64,000 bases of DNA, from positions 1,736,001-1,800,000 of the forward strand of contig OY782858.1 of assembly GCA_963678465.1 (NCBI GenBank), written 5' to 3'. The translations under genes and the position numbers were made by a program. How positions within the stretch are numbered: position 1 is the stretch's first letter; every line of letters begins with the position of its first letter. Source of the DNA: Paludibacter sp963678465. Lineage in GTDB: Bacteria; Bacteroidota; Bacteroidia; Bacteroidales; Paludibacteraceae. Below, one piece after another: positions 44,441-55,134 of this stretch. A model generated the notes under the pieces. That model saw only the letters and a list, made by a program, of their open reading frames with translations. It was not told the DNA's origin and did not search any database.

Positions 44441-47400
44441 ATGATTTCGAATCAGGTAAACAAAGATGACTATGAGCAGCGTTCGCTGTATTCATTTCAA
44501 AACGAACACGATGCTTGCGGAGTAGGCCTTGTACTAAACCTTTTTGGCGAAAAATCGCACGAGATAGTTGAAAAAGGGCTACAGGTATTAGAGAACATGG
44601 TGCATAGAGGTGCTGAAAGCGCCGACAATAAAACCGGTGATGGCGCCGGCATGATGGTTCAAATCCCTCACGAGTTTATTTTGCTGCAAGGCATTCCCGT
44701 GCCTGCAAAAGGAAAATACGGAACCGGAATTGTTTTTCTACCCAAAGAAACATCAAAAGCCGAACTTTGCCTGAATGTAATCAAGGAAACAGTTGAAAAA
44801 GAAGGATTAACGCTTTTTTCTACCCGTGATGTCCCCGTAAATAGTGATATTTTAGGCGAAATTTCGGCTTCAAACGAACCTGCCATTAAACAAATATTTG
44901 TTACTGGTGCCAACAGCCAGGACGAACTCGAACACAAACTCTATGTGGTTCGCAAAAAAATTGAGAAATCAATTCTCAAGTCAAATATTGCCAAAGAACG
45001 TAGTTTTTATATCGTAAGCCTATCCACCAAACAAATGGTTTACAAAGGTATGCTTACCTCTTTACAACTTCGCGAATATTATCCCGACCTTACAAACGTA
45101 AATTTTACAAGTGGAATTGCATTGATTCACTCTCGTTTCAGTACCAACACCTTCCCTACATGGGATTTGGCACAACCTTTTCGTTTGTTAGGACATAACG
45201 GCGAAATCAACACCATACGCGGTAACCGTCAATGGATGGAGTCGCGCGAAAGCGTTCTGAAATCGGATCAACTGGGCAATTTACAGGAATTATTTCCTAT
45301 CGTTCAACCCGGCATGAGCGATAGCGCAACGCTAGACAATGTACTCGAATTTCTTGTAATGTCAGGAAAAAGCCTGCCACATGCCATGGCCATGCTTGTA
45401 CCCGAAAGCTGGAACCAGAAAAATCCTATTTCCGATAATTTACGTGCTTTTTACGAATATCACAGCACATTTATGGAACCATGGGATGGTCCTGCCACTC
45501 TGCTATTCAGCGATGGACGGTATGCTGGCGGTATGCTCGATCGTAACGGTTTACGTCCGGCGCGCTACCTTGTTACGCACGACAACCTGATGATCATTGC
45601 TTCAGAAACAGGAACAATTGAATTTGAACCTTCGCGCATCAAAGAAAAAGGAAGACTGAAACCGGGAAAAATGCTGATGGTGGACACCGAATTAGGTCAG
45701 ATCTATTATGACAACGAACTGAAAGAAGGATTGGCCAAAGCTTTCCCTTACCGCGAGTGGTTGAACCGCAACTGTATCAACCTCGAAAACATTTCTTCAG
45801 GTCGAAGTGTAAAAAACGAAATCAGCAACTACGCAACCCTCATGCACGCTTTTGGTTATTCGAAAGAAGATGTGGAACGGCTTATACTTCCCATGTCGAA
45901 CGATGGGTATGAACCCACATCGTCGATGGGGAATGATGTAGTGTTGTCATTATTTTCGGACAAGCCACAACGATTGTTTAATTATTTCCGACAGCAGTTT
46001 GCTCAGGTTACCAATCCTCCCATCGATCCGATTCGTGAAGAATTAGTAATGTCATTAACTGGTTATATCGGTTCGGTACACCAAAACCTGCTCGAAGCTG
46101 CACCCGAAATTTGTAAAATGGTAAAACTGAAAAGTCCGGTACTGACGAACTCTCAGTTTGACATTCTGAGCAACCTACAATACAAAGGGTTCTCTACCAT
46201 TTCGTTACCAATGCTTTTCGACCCTAGAAAGGGAACTAAAGGACTCGAATTGTCCATTCAGGAACTTTGCCTTTCGGTGGAAAAAGCAGTTGACGATGGT
46301 AAAAACTACATAGTACTCAGCGACCGTGGCGTTGATGCCACACACGCTCCTATTCCTTCGCTGCTGGCAGTTTCGGCTGTTCATCTCTATCTTGTTCAGA
46401 AAAGAAAAAGAATGCAGATTGATATTGTAGTTGAATCGGCTGAACCGCGTGAAGTTATGCATTTTGCCCTTTTATTTGGATTTGGAGCCAATGCCGTAAA
46501 TCCCTATATGATTTTTGCCATTATCAACGAAAAAATCAAATCAGGTGATATCAACATGGATTTGGATACAGCCAAAAAACATTATATCAAAGCCATTAAC
46601 AAAGGATTGCTTAAAGTGCTCTCTAAAATGGGTAATTCAACGCTTCGCAGTTATCGAGGCGCTCATATCTTCGAAGCTATTGGTATTTCGTCCCCGTTTT
46701 TGGATAAATACTTCAAAGGCATTTCGTCGGCTATTGGTGGCATCGACATTGAAGACGTTGCCAACGAAGTGATCAGGCCTCATAAAGAAGCATTTTCCCC
46801 TGAAGAAGGAACCGATCCATCTCAATTGTATAACCTGGGCGTTTACAATTACCGTGTTGATGGAGTGGAACATGCATGGAATCCTGAAACAATTGCACGT
46901 TTGCAAATTGCAACAAAAACAAACGATTACCAAAAATACAAGGATTACGTAAAAGCTGTCGACGAAAAAGCGACGCCGATTTTTATTCGCGATTTCATTG
47001 AATACAAACGTAATCCAATCAATATTGACGAGGTAGAACCGGTTGAAAACATAATGAAACGTTTTGTTACAGGCGCCATGTCATATGGTTCTATCAGCCG
47101 CGAAGCACACGAAGCCATGGCCATGGCTATGAACATAATCGGCGGTCGCAGTAATACCGGTGAAGGTGGTGAAGATCCGGAACGTTACAAAAAAAGAGAG
47201 GATGGATTAAGCACTCGAAGTGCCATTAAACAGGTAGCTTCAGGCCGCTTCGGTGTGACAGCCGAATACCTGATCAATGCCGACGAAATTCAGATTAAAA
47301 TTGCGCAGGGAGCAAAACCAGGCGAAGGAGGACAGCTTCCGGGACATAAAGTTGATAAAATCATTGCGAAAACCCGTCACTCTATCCCGGGCATTTCGTT

Positions 47401-48970
47401 GATTTCGCCTCCACCTCACCACGATATTTATTCTATTGAGGACTTAGCTCAGTTGATTTTCGATCTTAAAAACATCAATCCAACTGCGGTGATCAGTGTG
47501 AAATTGGTTTCAGAAACAGGTGTGGGAACTATTGCAGCGGGTGTGGCCAAAGCCAAAGCGGATTTAATACTCATTAGCGGTGCCGAAGGTGGAACGGGAG
47601 CAAGCCCTTCCAGCTCAATCAAGCATGCCGGACTTCCACTGGAAATTGGACTTGCCGAAACACAACAAACACTTGTTCTGAATAACTTGCGTGGGCAAAT
47701 AAAGTTACAAGCCGATGGTCAGCTTAAAACCGGCCGCGACATTGTAATCTCGGCCATGCTTGGCGCCGAGGAATATGGATTTGCAACCAGCGCTTTATTA
47801 ATACTTGGTTGCGTAATGATGCGTAAATGCCATCTGAATACCTGCCCTGTGGGTGTAGCTACTCAGGATGAAGTATTGCGCAAGCATTTTACAGGGAAAC
47901 ATGAATACCTTGTGAATTTCTTCCATTTCATTGCTCAGGATGTACGCGAGCATCTTGCACAACTCGGTTATCGTCAGCTCGATGACATCATCGGACATAC
48001 AGAACTACTTGAACGAAAAGTGATTGAAGGTAATCCTAAGTTTAAAAAAGTTGATTTATCCAGAATTCTTTTCGTTCCGGCTCAAAATGCAAATGTTGCT
48101 TTGCGTCATGTAAAGAATCAGGATCATAAAATTGAGAAAGTGCTTGATCGCGAACTGATTAAAAAATCATTACCTGCGCTTGATTTGTGTATGCCGGTGG
48201 AAATGAAATACAATATCAAAAACACGAACCGTACTGTCGGCGCTATGCTTTCGGGCGAGATTGCCAAACGTTATGGCCAGGCTGGTTTGCCGGTTGATAC
48301 TATCAAAGTCTACTTCAATGGCTCAGCTGGTCAGAGTTTTGGTGCTTTCCTCAGCAAAGGTATATTTTTCGAATTAACGGGTGAAGCCAACGATTATGTA
48401 GGCAAAGGACTTTCAGGAGGTAAAATCATTGTGAAAGCTCCAAAAGAAAGCACTTTTAAACCCGAGAAAAATATAATTGCTGGAAATACAATTCTTTACG
48501 GAGCTACTTCGGGAGAAATGTATATCAACGGTGTAGTTGGCGAACGTTTCTGTGTTCGTAATTCCGGAGCTACAGCTGTAGTAGAAGGCGCCGGCGATCA
48601 TTGCTGCGAATACATGACCGGAGGACGTACAGTGGTGCTCGGAAAAACAGGACGTAACTTCGCTGCCGGAATGAGTGGTGGCGTGGCCTATGTATTGGAC
48701 GAATCGGGTGATTTTGATTTCTTCTGTAACATGGAAATGGTAGAATTATCGTTAATTGAAGATAGTCACGACAGCAAAGAGCTGAAAGGATTGATCGAAA
48801 ATCACTACAAGTACACCAATAGCGAACGGGCAAAACATATTCTTGACAACTGGAAAATTTATGTTGACAAATTTATAAAAGTCGTTCCTATTGAATACAA
48901 AAAAGTATTGCAGGAAGAAAAGATGGAAGCGATCAACAAAAAAATAGCACAAGTAGAACGTGATTATTAA
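44441..48970 (+). CDS. gltB: Glutamate synthase, large subunit
   Basis: The 1509-residue protein transfers the amide of glutamine to 2-oxoglutarate. The amidotransferase nucleophile is C26 in 'NEHDACGVGL' after a short propeptide. The central and FMN-binding domains contain 'GAMSYGSISREAHEAMAMA', 'GGRSNTGEGGEDPERY' and 'EGGTGASPSSSIKHAG', and the 3Fe-4S cluster cysteines lie in 'CVMMRKCHLNTCPVG'. A C-terminal beta-helix (GXGXG) domain covers about 1240-1480. With GltD it forms the GOGAT holoenzyme in the cytosol. gltD follows 156 bp downstream and the palindrome before the start may regulate it. Confidence 0.97.
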   Translation: MISNQVNKDDYEQRSLYSFQNEHDACGVGLVLNLFGEKSHEIVEKGLQVLENMVHRGAESADNKTGDGAGMMVQIPHEFILLQGIPVPAKGKYGTGIVFLPKETSKAELCLNVIKETVEKEGLTLFSTRDVPVNSDILGEISASNEPAIKQIFVTGANSQDELEHKLYVVRKKIEKSILKSNIAKERSFYIVSLSTKQMVYKGMLTSLQLREYYPDLTNVNFTSGIALIHSRFSTNTFPTWDLAQPFRLLGHNGEINTIRGNRQWMESRESVLKSDQLGNLQELFPIVQPGMSDSATLDNVLEFLVMSGKSLPHAMAMLVPESWNQKNPISDNLRAFYEYHSTFMEPWDGPATLLFSDGRYAGGMLDRNGLRPARYLVTHDNLMIIASETGTIEFEPSRIKEKGRLKPGKMLMVDTELGQIYYDNELKEGLAKAFPYREWLNRNCINLENISSGRSVKNEISNYATLMHAFGYSKEDVERLILPMSNDGYEPTSSMGNDVVLSLFSDKPQRLFNYFRQQFAQVTNPPIDPIREELVMSLTGYIGSVHQNLLEAAPEICKMVKLKSPVLTNSQFDILSNLQYKGFSTISLPMLFDPRKGTKGLELSIQELCLSVEKAVDDGKNYIVLSDRGVDATHAPIPSLLAVSAVHLYLVQKRKRMQIDIVVESAEPREVMHFALLFGFGANAVNPYMIFAIINEKIKSGDINMDLDTAKKHYIKAINKGLLKVLSKMGNSTLRSYRGAHIFEAIGISSPFLDKYFKGISSAIGGIDIEDVANEVIRPHKEAFSPEEGTDPSQLYNLGVYNYRVDGVEHAWNPETIARLQIATKTNDYQKYKDYVKAVDEKATPIFIRDFIEYKRNPINIDEVEPVENIMKRFVTGAMSYGSISREAHEAMAMAMNIIGGRSNTGEGGEDPERYKKREDGLSTRSAIKQVASGRFGVTAEYLINADEIQIKIAQGAKPGEGGQLPGHKVDKIIAKTRHSIPGISLISPPPHHDIYSIEDLAQLIFDLKNINPTAVISVKLVSETGVGTIAAGVAKAKADLILISGAEGGTGASPSSSIKHAGLPLEIGLAETQQTLVLNNLRGQIKLQADGQLKTGRDIVISAMLGAEEYGFATSALLILGCVMMRKCHLNTCPVGVATQDEVLRKHFTGKHEYLVNFFHFIAQDVREHLAQLGYRQLDDIIGHTELLERKVIEGNPKFKKVDLSRILFVPAQNANVALRHVKNQDHKIEKVLDRELIKKSLPALDLCMPVEMKYNIKNTNRTVGAMLSGEIAKRYGQAGLPVDTIKVYFNGSAGQSFGAFLSKGIFFELTGEANDYVGKGLSGGKIIVKAPKESTFKPEKNIIAGNTILYGATSGEMYINGVVGERFCVRNSGATAVVEGAGDHCCEYMTGGRTVVLGKTGRNFAAGMSGGVAYVLDESGDFDFFCNMEMVELSLIEDSHDSKELKGLIENHYKYTNSERAKHILDNWKIYVDKFIKVVPIEYKKVLQEEKMEAINKKIAQVERDY

Positions 48971-49126
48971 CAATCACCCGACAGTTAAAAACAAGCATCG
49001 TTGATTGATTTATACATCAATTCATCCAGCAAATAAAACAATAAAATTAGTATAAAAAATACAAACAATTAATAGGCTAACCAAAGAGCTTCACCTTTCA
49101 GGGGCACTCAGAGGGGCTTCAATAAT

Positions 49127-50539
49127 ATGGGAAATCCTAAAGCATTTATAACAATAGCCCGTAAAGAAGCAGGATACCGACCTGTAAGCGAACGCATTTA
49201 CGATTTTGGCGAAGTAGAACAGACATTAAATCGCGAAGACCGCAAGTTACAAGCATCGCGCTGTATGGATTGTGGCATACCATTTTGCCATTGGGCATGT
49301 CCGTTGGGCAATAAAATGCCCGAATGGCAAGATTTGATTTACAAAGGGAAATGGAAAGAAGGTGTTGAATCTCTCCACGAAACAAATAACTTTCCGGATT
49401 TTACGGGACGTATATGCCCGGCTCCCTGCGAAAAGTCATGCGTACTGGCTTTGCACGAGGCGCCTGTCACCATTCGCGAAAACGAAGCGGCAGTCACCGA
49501 AGTTGCTTTTACCGAAGGTATGATTGTGGCACATCCGCCCAAAACCCGTACCGGCAAAAAAGTAGCCGTCGTTGGCTCGGGACCAGCCGGACTGGCAGCA
49601 GCTCAACAGCTCAACCGCAAAGGACATAACGTAACCATTTTCGAAAAAGACAACAGCCTTGGCGGTTTAATGCGTTATGGAATTCCTAATTTCAAACTCA
49701 ATAAAAACGTGATCGATCGCCGTTTAAATCAATTACTCGAAGAAGGAATTGAATTTAAACCCAATTGCGAAGTAGGCAAAGATATTTCGGGAGAAGAAGT
49801 CATGAAAAGCTTCGATGCTGTTTGTATTGCCATTGGTGCAGGCCATCCGCGCGATATTCAGCCCGAAGGACGTGACCTGAAAGGGATTCACTTTGCAATG
49901 GAATTTTTAAGTCAGCAAAATCAGTTGATTATGGGCGAAAACGTTCCGGCCGATAAAATAATAAATGCAAAAAACAAACATGTACTGGTGATTGGTGGTG
50001 GCGACACAGGGTCCGATTGTGTTGGAACATCCATTCGTCAGGGAGCAGTGAAAGTAACTCAGATTGAGATACTCCCCCAACCTCCGGTAGGCAAAAATCC
50101 CGACACGCCGTGGCCTTATTATCCTACAATTCTGAAAACGTCGAGTTCGCACATGGAAGGTTGTACCCGTAAATGGAGTCTGAACACCAAACAATTTAAT
50201 GGTAAAAACGGAAAAGTCACCGAAGTACTTGTGGAAGAAGTAGAATGGAAAAAAGACGAAACCGGACGCTTCAACATGCAACCTACCGGAAAAACAGAAA
50301 CCATCAAAGCCGATTTGGTATTTCTAGCCCTGGGATTTGTTCATCCAGTACAGGAAGGACTACTTACCGAACTGGGTGTTAAATTCGACGGACGTGGCAA
50401 TGTAGCTATCGATGGACAAAGCAAAAGTTCGGTAGCCAAAGTGTTTGCTACCGGTGATGCCGCTATCGGCGCAAGTCTTGTGGTTCGTGCCATCGCATTG
50501 GGGCGCAAAGTTGCCGAAGATATTCATAAATCTTTATAA
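49127..50539 (+). CDS. gltD: Glutamate synthase, small subunit
   Basis: The 470-residue flavoprotein supplies electrons from NAD(P)H to GltB. The N-terminal domain has the two 4Fe-4S-binding cysteine clusters 'CMDCGIPFCHWACPLGN' and 'CPAPCEKSCVL'. The FAD-binding loop is 'KVAVVGSGPAGLAAAQQL' (about 141-158) and the NAD(P)H-binding 'HVLVIGGGDTGSDCVGTS' is further on, followed by the closing 'KVFATGDAAIGASLVV'. Length matches GltD. asnB begins 24 bp after the stop, so gltD and asnB are co-transcribed. Confidence 0.96.
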   Translation: MGNPKAFITIARKEAGYRPVSERIYDFGEVEQTLNREDRKLQASRCMDCGIPFCHWACPLGNKMPEWQDLIYKGKWKEGVESLHETNNFPDFTGRICPAPCEKSCVLALHEAPVTIRENEAAVTEVAFTEGMIVAHPPKTRTGKKVAVVGSGPAGLAAAQQLNRKGHNVTIFEKDNSLGGLMRYGIPNFKLNKNVIDRRLNQLLEEGIEFKPNCEVGKDISGEEVMKSFDAVCIAIGAGHPRDIQPEGRDLKGIHFAMEFLSQQNQLIMGENVPADKIINAKNKHVLVIGGGDTGSDCVGTSIRQGAVKVTQIEILPQPPVGKNPDTPWPYYPTILKTSSSHMEGCTRKWSLNTKQFNGKNGKVTEVLVEEVEWKKDETGRFNMQPTGKTETIKADLVFLALGFVHPVQEGLLTELGVKFDGRGNVAIDGQSKSSVAKVFATGDAAIGASLVVRAIALGRKVAEDIHKSL

Positions 50540-50563
50540 AAAAGACCTTAAAAATTAAATATT

Positions 50564-52231
50564 ATGTGTGGAATAGTATGTTCATTTAATATAAAACAAC
50601 CTGTTCAGGAATTGCGTCCTCAGGTACTTAAAATGTCAAAAAAAATTCGTCATCGTGGGCCGGATTGGTCCGGGATTTTCTCGAACGACAAAGCCATTCT
50701 TGCTCACGAGCGGTTGTCAATTGTCGATCCTGAATCGGGCAAACAACCTTTGTTCAGCAAGGACGGAAAACTCGTGCTGGCTGTCAATGGCGAAATTTAC
50801 AATCATCAGGAAATTCGAAAAGAATTCGAAGGTAAATATGAATTTCTTACAAAATCCGATTGTGAAGTCATCCTCGCTCTGTATCGCGAAAAAGGACCTG
50901 ACTTTCTCGAAGATCTGAACGGTATTTTTGCATTTGCTCTGTACGATATCGAGAATGATGTTTTCATGATTGGTCGCGATCATATCGGTATCATTCCGCT
51001 CTATCAGGGTTGGGACAAGCAAGGCACTTATTATGTGGCTTCAGAGCTGAAAGCACTCGAAGGTTATTGTACCGAAATAGAGGAGTTTTTACCGGGTCAG
51101 TTTTACTATAGCCCCGACGGCAAACCAACACAATGGTATTTGCGGGAGTGGATGAGTTACGAAACTGTTAAAAACAACACATCGGATATTGACGAACTTC
51201 GTGCTGCCCTCGAAGCAGCTGTGGAGCGCCAGTTGATGACCGACGTGCCTTATGGCGTTTTACTTTCGGGTGGACTCGATTCCTCTATTATTTCGGCAAT
51301 TGCCAAGAAGTATGCATCAAAACGTATTGAATCGGGCAACGTTCAGGATGCCTGGTGGCCTCAACTTCACTCTTTTGCGGTAGGACTTGTGGGTTCACCC
51401 GATCTTGCTGCCGCACGCAAGGTGGCCGATCATATCGGAACCATACATCACGAAATTAATTTCACGGTACAGGAAGGTCTCGATGCAATACGCGATGTAA
51501 TTTACCATGTCGAAACTTACGATGTTACCACTATCCGTGCCAGTACGCCCATGTATTTGCTGGCACGCGTTATCAAATCGATGGGTGTGAAAATGGTATT
51601 ATCCGGCGAAGGCGCAGACGAAATATTTGGAGGATACCTTTATTTTCACAAAGCGCCTAATGCTGAAGAATTCCACAAAGAAACTGTCAGAAAGCTTGAT
51701 AAACTCCATCTTTACGATTGCCTGCGAGCCAACAAATCATTAGCATCGTGGGGCGTAGAAGGACGTGTTCCGTTCCTCGACAAAGAATTTATGGATGTGG
51801 CCATGCGTTTGAATCCGAAAGATAAAATGGCCGGAAACGGAAAAATGGAAAAATGGATACTCCGCAAAGCTTTCGAAGATTATCTTCCCGAAAGCGTCAC
51901 CTGGCGACAAAAAGAACAATTCTCGGACGGTGTAGGTTACAATTGGATTGACACTCTGCGCGAAATGACAAGTCAACTGGTGACTGACGAACAAATGGAA
52001 AAAGTAAATGATACTTTCCCTGTCAATCCTCCGATGAACAAAGAAGAGTATTACTATCGTACCATTTTTACCGATTTCTTCCCGTCAGAAGCTGCCTCTA
52101 AATGTGTGCCTTCAGTACCTTCGGTGGCTTGCAGCACTCCTATTGCATTGGAGTGGGATGCGGCATTCAAAAATCTGAACGATCCTTCGGGACGTTCGGT
52201 ATCCAGCGTGCACGAACAAGGATATAAATAA
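50564..52231 (+). CDS. asnB: Asparagine synthase (glutamine-hydrolysing)
   Basis: The 555-residue enzyme makes asparagine from aspartate, glutamine and ATP. The N-terminal glutaminase has the processed Cys2 ('MCGIVCSF'), with 'NGEIYNHQEIRKEFE' as substrate loop. The synthetase half has the PP-loop 'YGVLLSGGLDSSIISAIAKK' (ATP pyrophosphatase) and 'LSGEGADEIFGGY'. Length equals E. coli AsnB (554). It ends the nitrogen block and is translationally close to gltD. A terminator follows. Confidence 0.96.
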   Translation: MCGIVCSFNIKQPVQELRPQVLKMSKKIRHRGPDWSGIFSNDKAILAHERLSIVDPESGKQPLFSKDGKLVLAVNGEIYNHQEIRKEFEGKYEFLTKSDCEVILALYREKGPDFLEDLNGIFAFALYDIENDVFMIGRDHIGIIPLYQGWDKQGTYYVASELKALEGYCTEIEEFLPGQFYYSPDGKPTQWYLREWMSYETVKNNTSDIDELRAALEAAVERQLMTDVPYGVLLSGGLDSSIISAIAKKYASKRIESGNVQDAWWPQLHSFAVGLVGSPDLAAARKVADHIGTIHHEINFTVQEGLDAIRDVIYHVETYDVTTIRASTPMYLLARVIKSMGVKMVLSGEGADEIFGGYLYFHKAPNAEEFHKETVRKLDKLHLYDCLRANKSLASWGVEGRVPFLDKEFMDVAMRLNPKDKMAGNGKMEKWILRKAFEDYLPESVTWRQKEQFSDGVGYNWIDTLREMTSQLVTDEQMEKVNDTFPVNPPMNKEEYYYRTIFTDFFPSEAASKCVPSVPSVACSTPIALEWDAAFKNLNDPSGRSVSSVHEQGYK

Positions 52232-52249
52232 AAAATCTGTTTATTTTTT

Positions 52250-52291
52250 GCAAGCCGACCAGTCGAACTGACAAATCGGTTTGCATTTTTT
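52250..52291 (+). terminator. Terminator of gltD-asnB
   Basis: Nine-bp stem (52250-52258 with 52276-52284, one G-U pair), 17-nt loop, followed by ATTTTTT. It lies 18 bp after the asnB stop. Confidence 0.7.
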
Positions 52292-52332
52292 ATTATAATC
52301 TTCGTCTAATTGACTTCAATTGGATAAAGCAT

Positions 52333-52365
52333 AAAAAAACCGGAAACTGAGTTTCCGGTTTTTTT
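52333..52365. terminator. Bidirectional terminator between asnB and glgP
   Basis: Arms with A7 and T7 tails (52333-52348, 52350-52365) around a TGA apex form a compact perfect hairpin. It serves the minus-strand glycogen phosphorylase and backs up the asnB terminator. Confidence 0.85.
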
Positions 52366-52384
52366 ATATTCATTATAATTGGTT

Positions 52385-54946
52385 TTAAATCCAGCGTACA
52401 AAGCAAAAATCCATACGGTGTGGCAAATCTTCGTTTTTAGGAAACATGCGGAATGCATATTTAAACGAACCTGCCCTATTCATTTGATAATCGATGTTGA
52501 AATAAAGTTTTGTCCCTTCTGATTTCACAAGCTGCAATTCCTCTACATCATACAATACATCTTTGTTGTTTTCACCCGAGCGTGTCACTACCATCTCTAC
52601 TCCTACTCCTTTAAATTTCAAATCCTGAACATCGAGTACTACATCTAGTTGATAGTCTTCGCCCACTTGCGGATTATGAATCAGCTTTTCGGGGAAATTA
52701 GCACTTATCACTTCAATAGCATCCCAGCCTTGCGCCATTGTTTCTTTCCATGCTGCAATTTCTTTTGCCTTTTCAAAGTTATTTTCTTTTAAAACAGCCG
52801 AACGAGAAGCCAGTTTAGTGTAGAATTTTTCGATATAATCGTCGATCATACGTTTGGTAGTGTAACGTGGCGTAATCTGAGCGATAGAATTTTTGATAAA
52901 CTGAATCCATTCAGGAGAATAACCCTGTTCACCTTTTTTGAAGTACAACGGAATAATTTCATTTTCGAGTATACTGTAAATCGTAGCCGCATCCAGCTGG
53001 TCCTGATGTTCCTGATTTTCGTAGGTACGTTTTTCGGTCAATGCCCATCCGGCGCCTTTCACATAGCCTTCGAGCCACCATCCATCGAGTACCGAGAAAT
53101 TCAGCACTCCGTTCATCTGTGCTTTTTCGCCCGAAGTTCCTGAAGCTTCCAACGGACGGGTTGGCGTATTCAGCCATATATCTACACCAGAAATCAGGCG
53201 TTTAGCAAGACGCATATCGTAATTTTCAAGGAAAATTACTTTTCCGAGGAACTGCGGCATGCGCGAAATTTCGATGATACGTTTGATCAGTCCCTGACCT
53301 CCACCATCGGCAGGATGCGCTTTTCCGGTATACAGAAATTGTACAGGACGAACAGGATCATTCACAATGCGTTCCAAACGTTCAAGATCGGTAAACAAGA
53401 GGTGAGCACGTTTATAGGTTGCAAAACGGCGACCGAACCCGATGATCAAAGCATTGGGATTAATGGATTCGATAATAGACACAATGCGAGATGGATCACC
53501 CTGATTTTTCAACCAGTTTTCGCTAAACTGGGCACGAATAAAGTTCACAAGGCGTTTTTTCATATGCATACGTGTATCCCATATTTCCTGGTCAGGGATA
53601 TCATACACTTTTTGCCATATTTTCAGGTTCGACTGATCGTTGTAAAAATCTTTTGTAAAATACTTTTCGTACACTGCTTTCCATTCCGAAGCAGTCCATG
53701 TAGGCAGGTGAACACCGTTGGTCACATAATTAACATGCAATTCTTCAGCAAAATATCCTTTCCAGATAGGATTAAACATTTCCTGCGAAACCTTACCATG
53801 CAACCAGCTCACCCCATTTACTTCCTGGCAAGTATTACAAGCAAAAACGCTCATGCTGAATTTTTCGTTATGATCGCCGGGATGCTCGCGTCCCATGTCG
53901 ATAAATTCATCCCAGGTCAACTGTAGTTTCGAAGGATATTCGCTCATGTATTTACCAAAAAGTTCTTCGGTAAAGCTATCGTGACCGGCAGGCACAGGAG
54001 TGTGTACCGTATAAAGTGATGTGGAACGCACTATTTCCAACGCCTGAGCGTAAGTAAGACCTTTTGCTACCAAATCCACCAATCGCTGCACATTGATAAG
54101 CGCTGCATGTCCTTCGTTGCAATGATATACCTGTTTTTCGATACCTAATTTTTTGAGGGCATGAATACCTCCGATGCCTAACATAATTTCCTGTTTCATA
54201 CGATTTTCCCAATCGCCACCATATAATTGGTGTGTAATAGGGCGATCGAATTCGCTGTTCATTTCATTATCGGTATCGAGCAGATAAAGGGCAATGCGAC
54301 CTACCGATACTTTCCAGAGATATGCATATACAATACGATCAGGATAAGGAACTTCGACCACTAAAGGCTGATCGTTGGCATCTTTTACCTGCTCGATGGG
54401 TAAATTATTGAAATTCTGAGCTTCGTATACCGGAATTTGTTGTCCGTCCACCGAAAGCGTCTGCGTAAAATAACCATAACGATACAAGAAACCGATCGCC
54501 GTCATATCGATGGCACAATCGCTGGCTTCCTTCAAATAGTCGCCGGCCAGCACGCCCAAACCACCCGAATAAATCTTCAACACTTCAGTAAGTCCGTATT
54601 CCATACTGAAATAAGCTACCGATGGTTTATCTTTTCGGAGTGGAGTATTGATATACGCCTCGAAATCAGCATAAATTTTATTTAGTTTTGCTATAAATTC
54701 AGCATCATTTCCGAGCGAAACCAGTTTTTCGTAACTTAATATATTGAGCAATTGAACCGGATTAGAATTGGCTTCAATCCATGCCTGTGCATCAATGGTA
54801 CGAAACATATTTTTTGCTTCACTGTTCCAAACCCACCATAGGTTTTGAGCAATTTCATCTAATTTCTTTAAACTTCCGGGTAAGTTCGACTTTACGTTCA
54901 TTACCTTCCAGTTTGGTTCGTTTACATTGTTAACCTTAATTTTCAT
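52385..54946 (-). CDS. glgP: Alpha-glucan (glycogen) phosphorylase
   Basis: The 853-residue enzyme releases glucose-1-phosphate from glycogen or maltodextrin. It belongs to the short GT35 clade found in Bacteroidota and Thermotoga. Motifs include 'NLWWVWNSEAKNMFR' near the N-terminus, 'VAYFSMEYGLTEVLKIYSGG', 'HCNEGHAALINVQRL', and the PLP lysine region 'GTSGEKAQMNGVLNFSVLDG'. The regulatory N-terminal extension of muscle-type enzymes is absent. The gene lies 188 bp downstream of glycogen synthase on the same strand, so degradation and synthesis genes are neighbours but have separate promoters. Confidence 0.94.
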   Translation of the reverse strand: MKIKVNNVNEPNWKVMNVKSNLPGSLKKLDEIAQNLWWVWNSEAKNMFRTIDAQAWIEANSNPVQLLNILSYEKLVSLGNDAEFIAKLNKIYADFEAYINTPLRKDKPSVAYFSMEYGLTEVLKIYSGGLGVLAGDYLKEASDCAIDMTAIGFLYRYGYFTQTLSVDGQQIPVYEAQNFNNLPIEQVKDANDQPLVVEVPYPDRIVYAYLWKVSVGRIALYLLDTDNEMNSEFDRPITHQLYGGDWENRMKQEIMLGIGGIHALKKLGIEKQVYHCNEGHAALINVQRLVDLVAKGLTYAQALEIVRSTSLYTVHTPVPAGHDSFTEELFGKYMSEYPSKLQLTWDEFIDMGREHPGDHNEKFSMSVFACNTCQEVNGVSWLHGKVSQEMFNPIWKGYFAEELHVNYVTNGVHLPTWTASEWKAVYEKYFTKDFYNDQSNLKIWQKVYDIPDQEIWDTRMHMKKRLVNFIRAQFSENWLKNQGDPSRIVSIIESINPNALIIGFGRRFATYKRAHLLFTDLERLERIVNDPVRPVQFLYTGKAHPADGGGQGLIKRIIEISRMPQFLGKVIFLENYDMRLAKRLISGVDIWLNTPTRPLEASGTSGEKAQMNGVLNFSVLDGWWLEGYVKGAGWALTEKRTYENQEHQDQLDAATIYSILENEIIPLYFKKGEQGYSPEWIQFIKNSIAQITPRYTTKRMIDDYIEKFYTKLASRSAVLKENNFEKAKEIAAWKETMAQGWDAIEVISANFPEKLIHNPQVGEDYQLDVVLDVQDLKFKGVGVEMVVTRSGENNKDVLYDVEELQLVKSEGTKLYFNIDYQMNRAGSFKYAFRMFPKNEDLPHRMDFCFVRWI

Positions 54947-55006
54947 AAACTTATACTTTAATTGAATACTAATACTTTAAACATTATTTTATTAGATATT
55001 GTAGCA

Positions 55007-55014
55007 CAAAAATA
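55007..55014 (-). promoter_or_regulatory. Candidate -7 box of glgP
   Basis: CAAAAATA on the plus strand is TATTTTTG on the minus strand, 61 bp before the glgP start. The -33 element is not at a typical distance. Confidence 0.45.
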
Positions 55015-55134
55015 CTATAAAACTTCAAAAAAGCAGGATAAAGCACTGCCTATCATGAGTTTTAAAATTTCAAACGTTTGCACTTAACCTGCCGAAACGA
55101 ATTTAGGCATATGGTTACAACTGAATATCAGATA

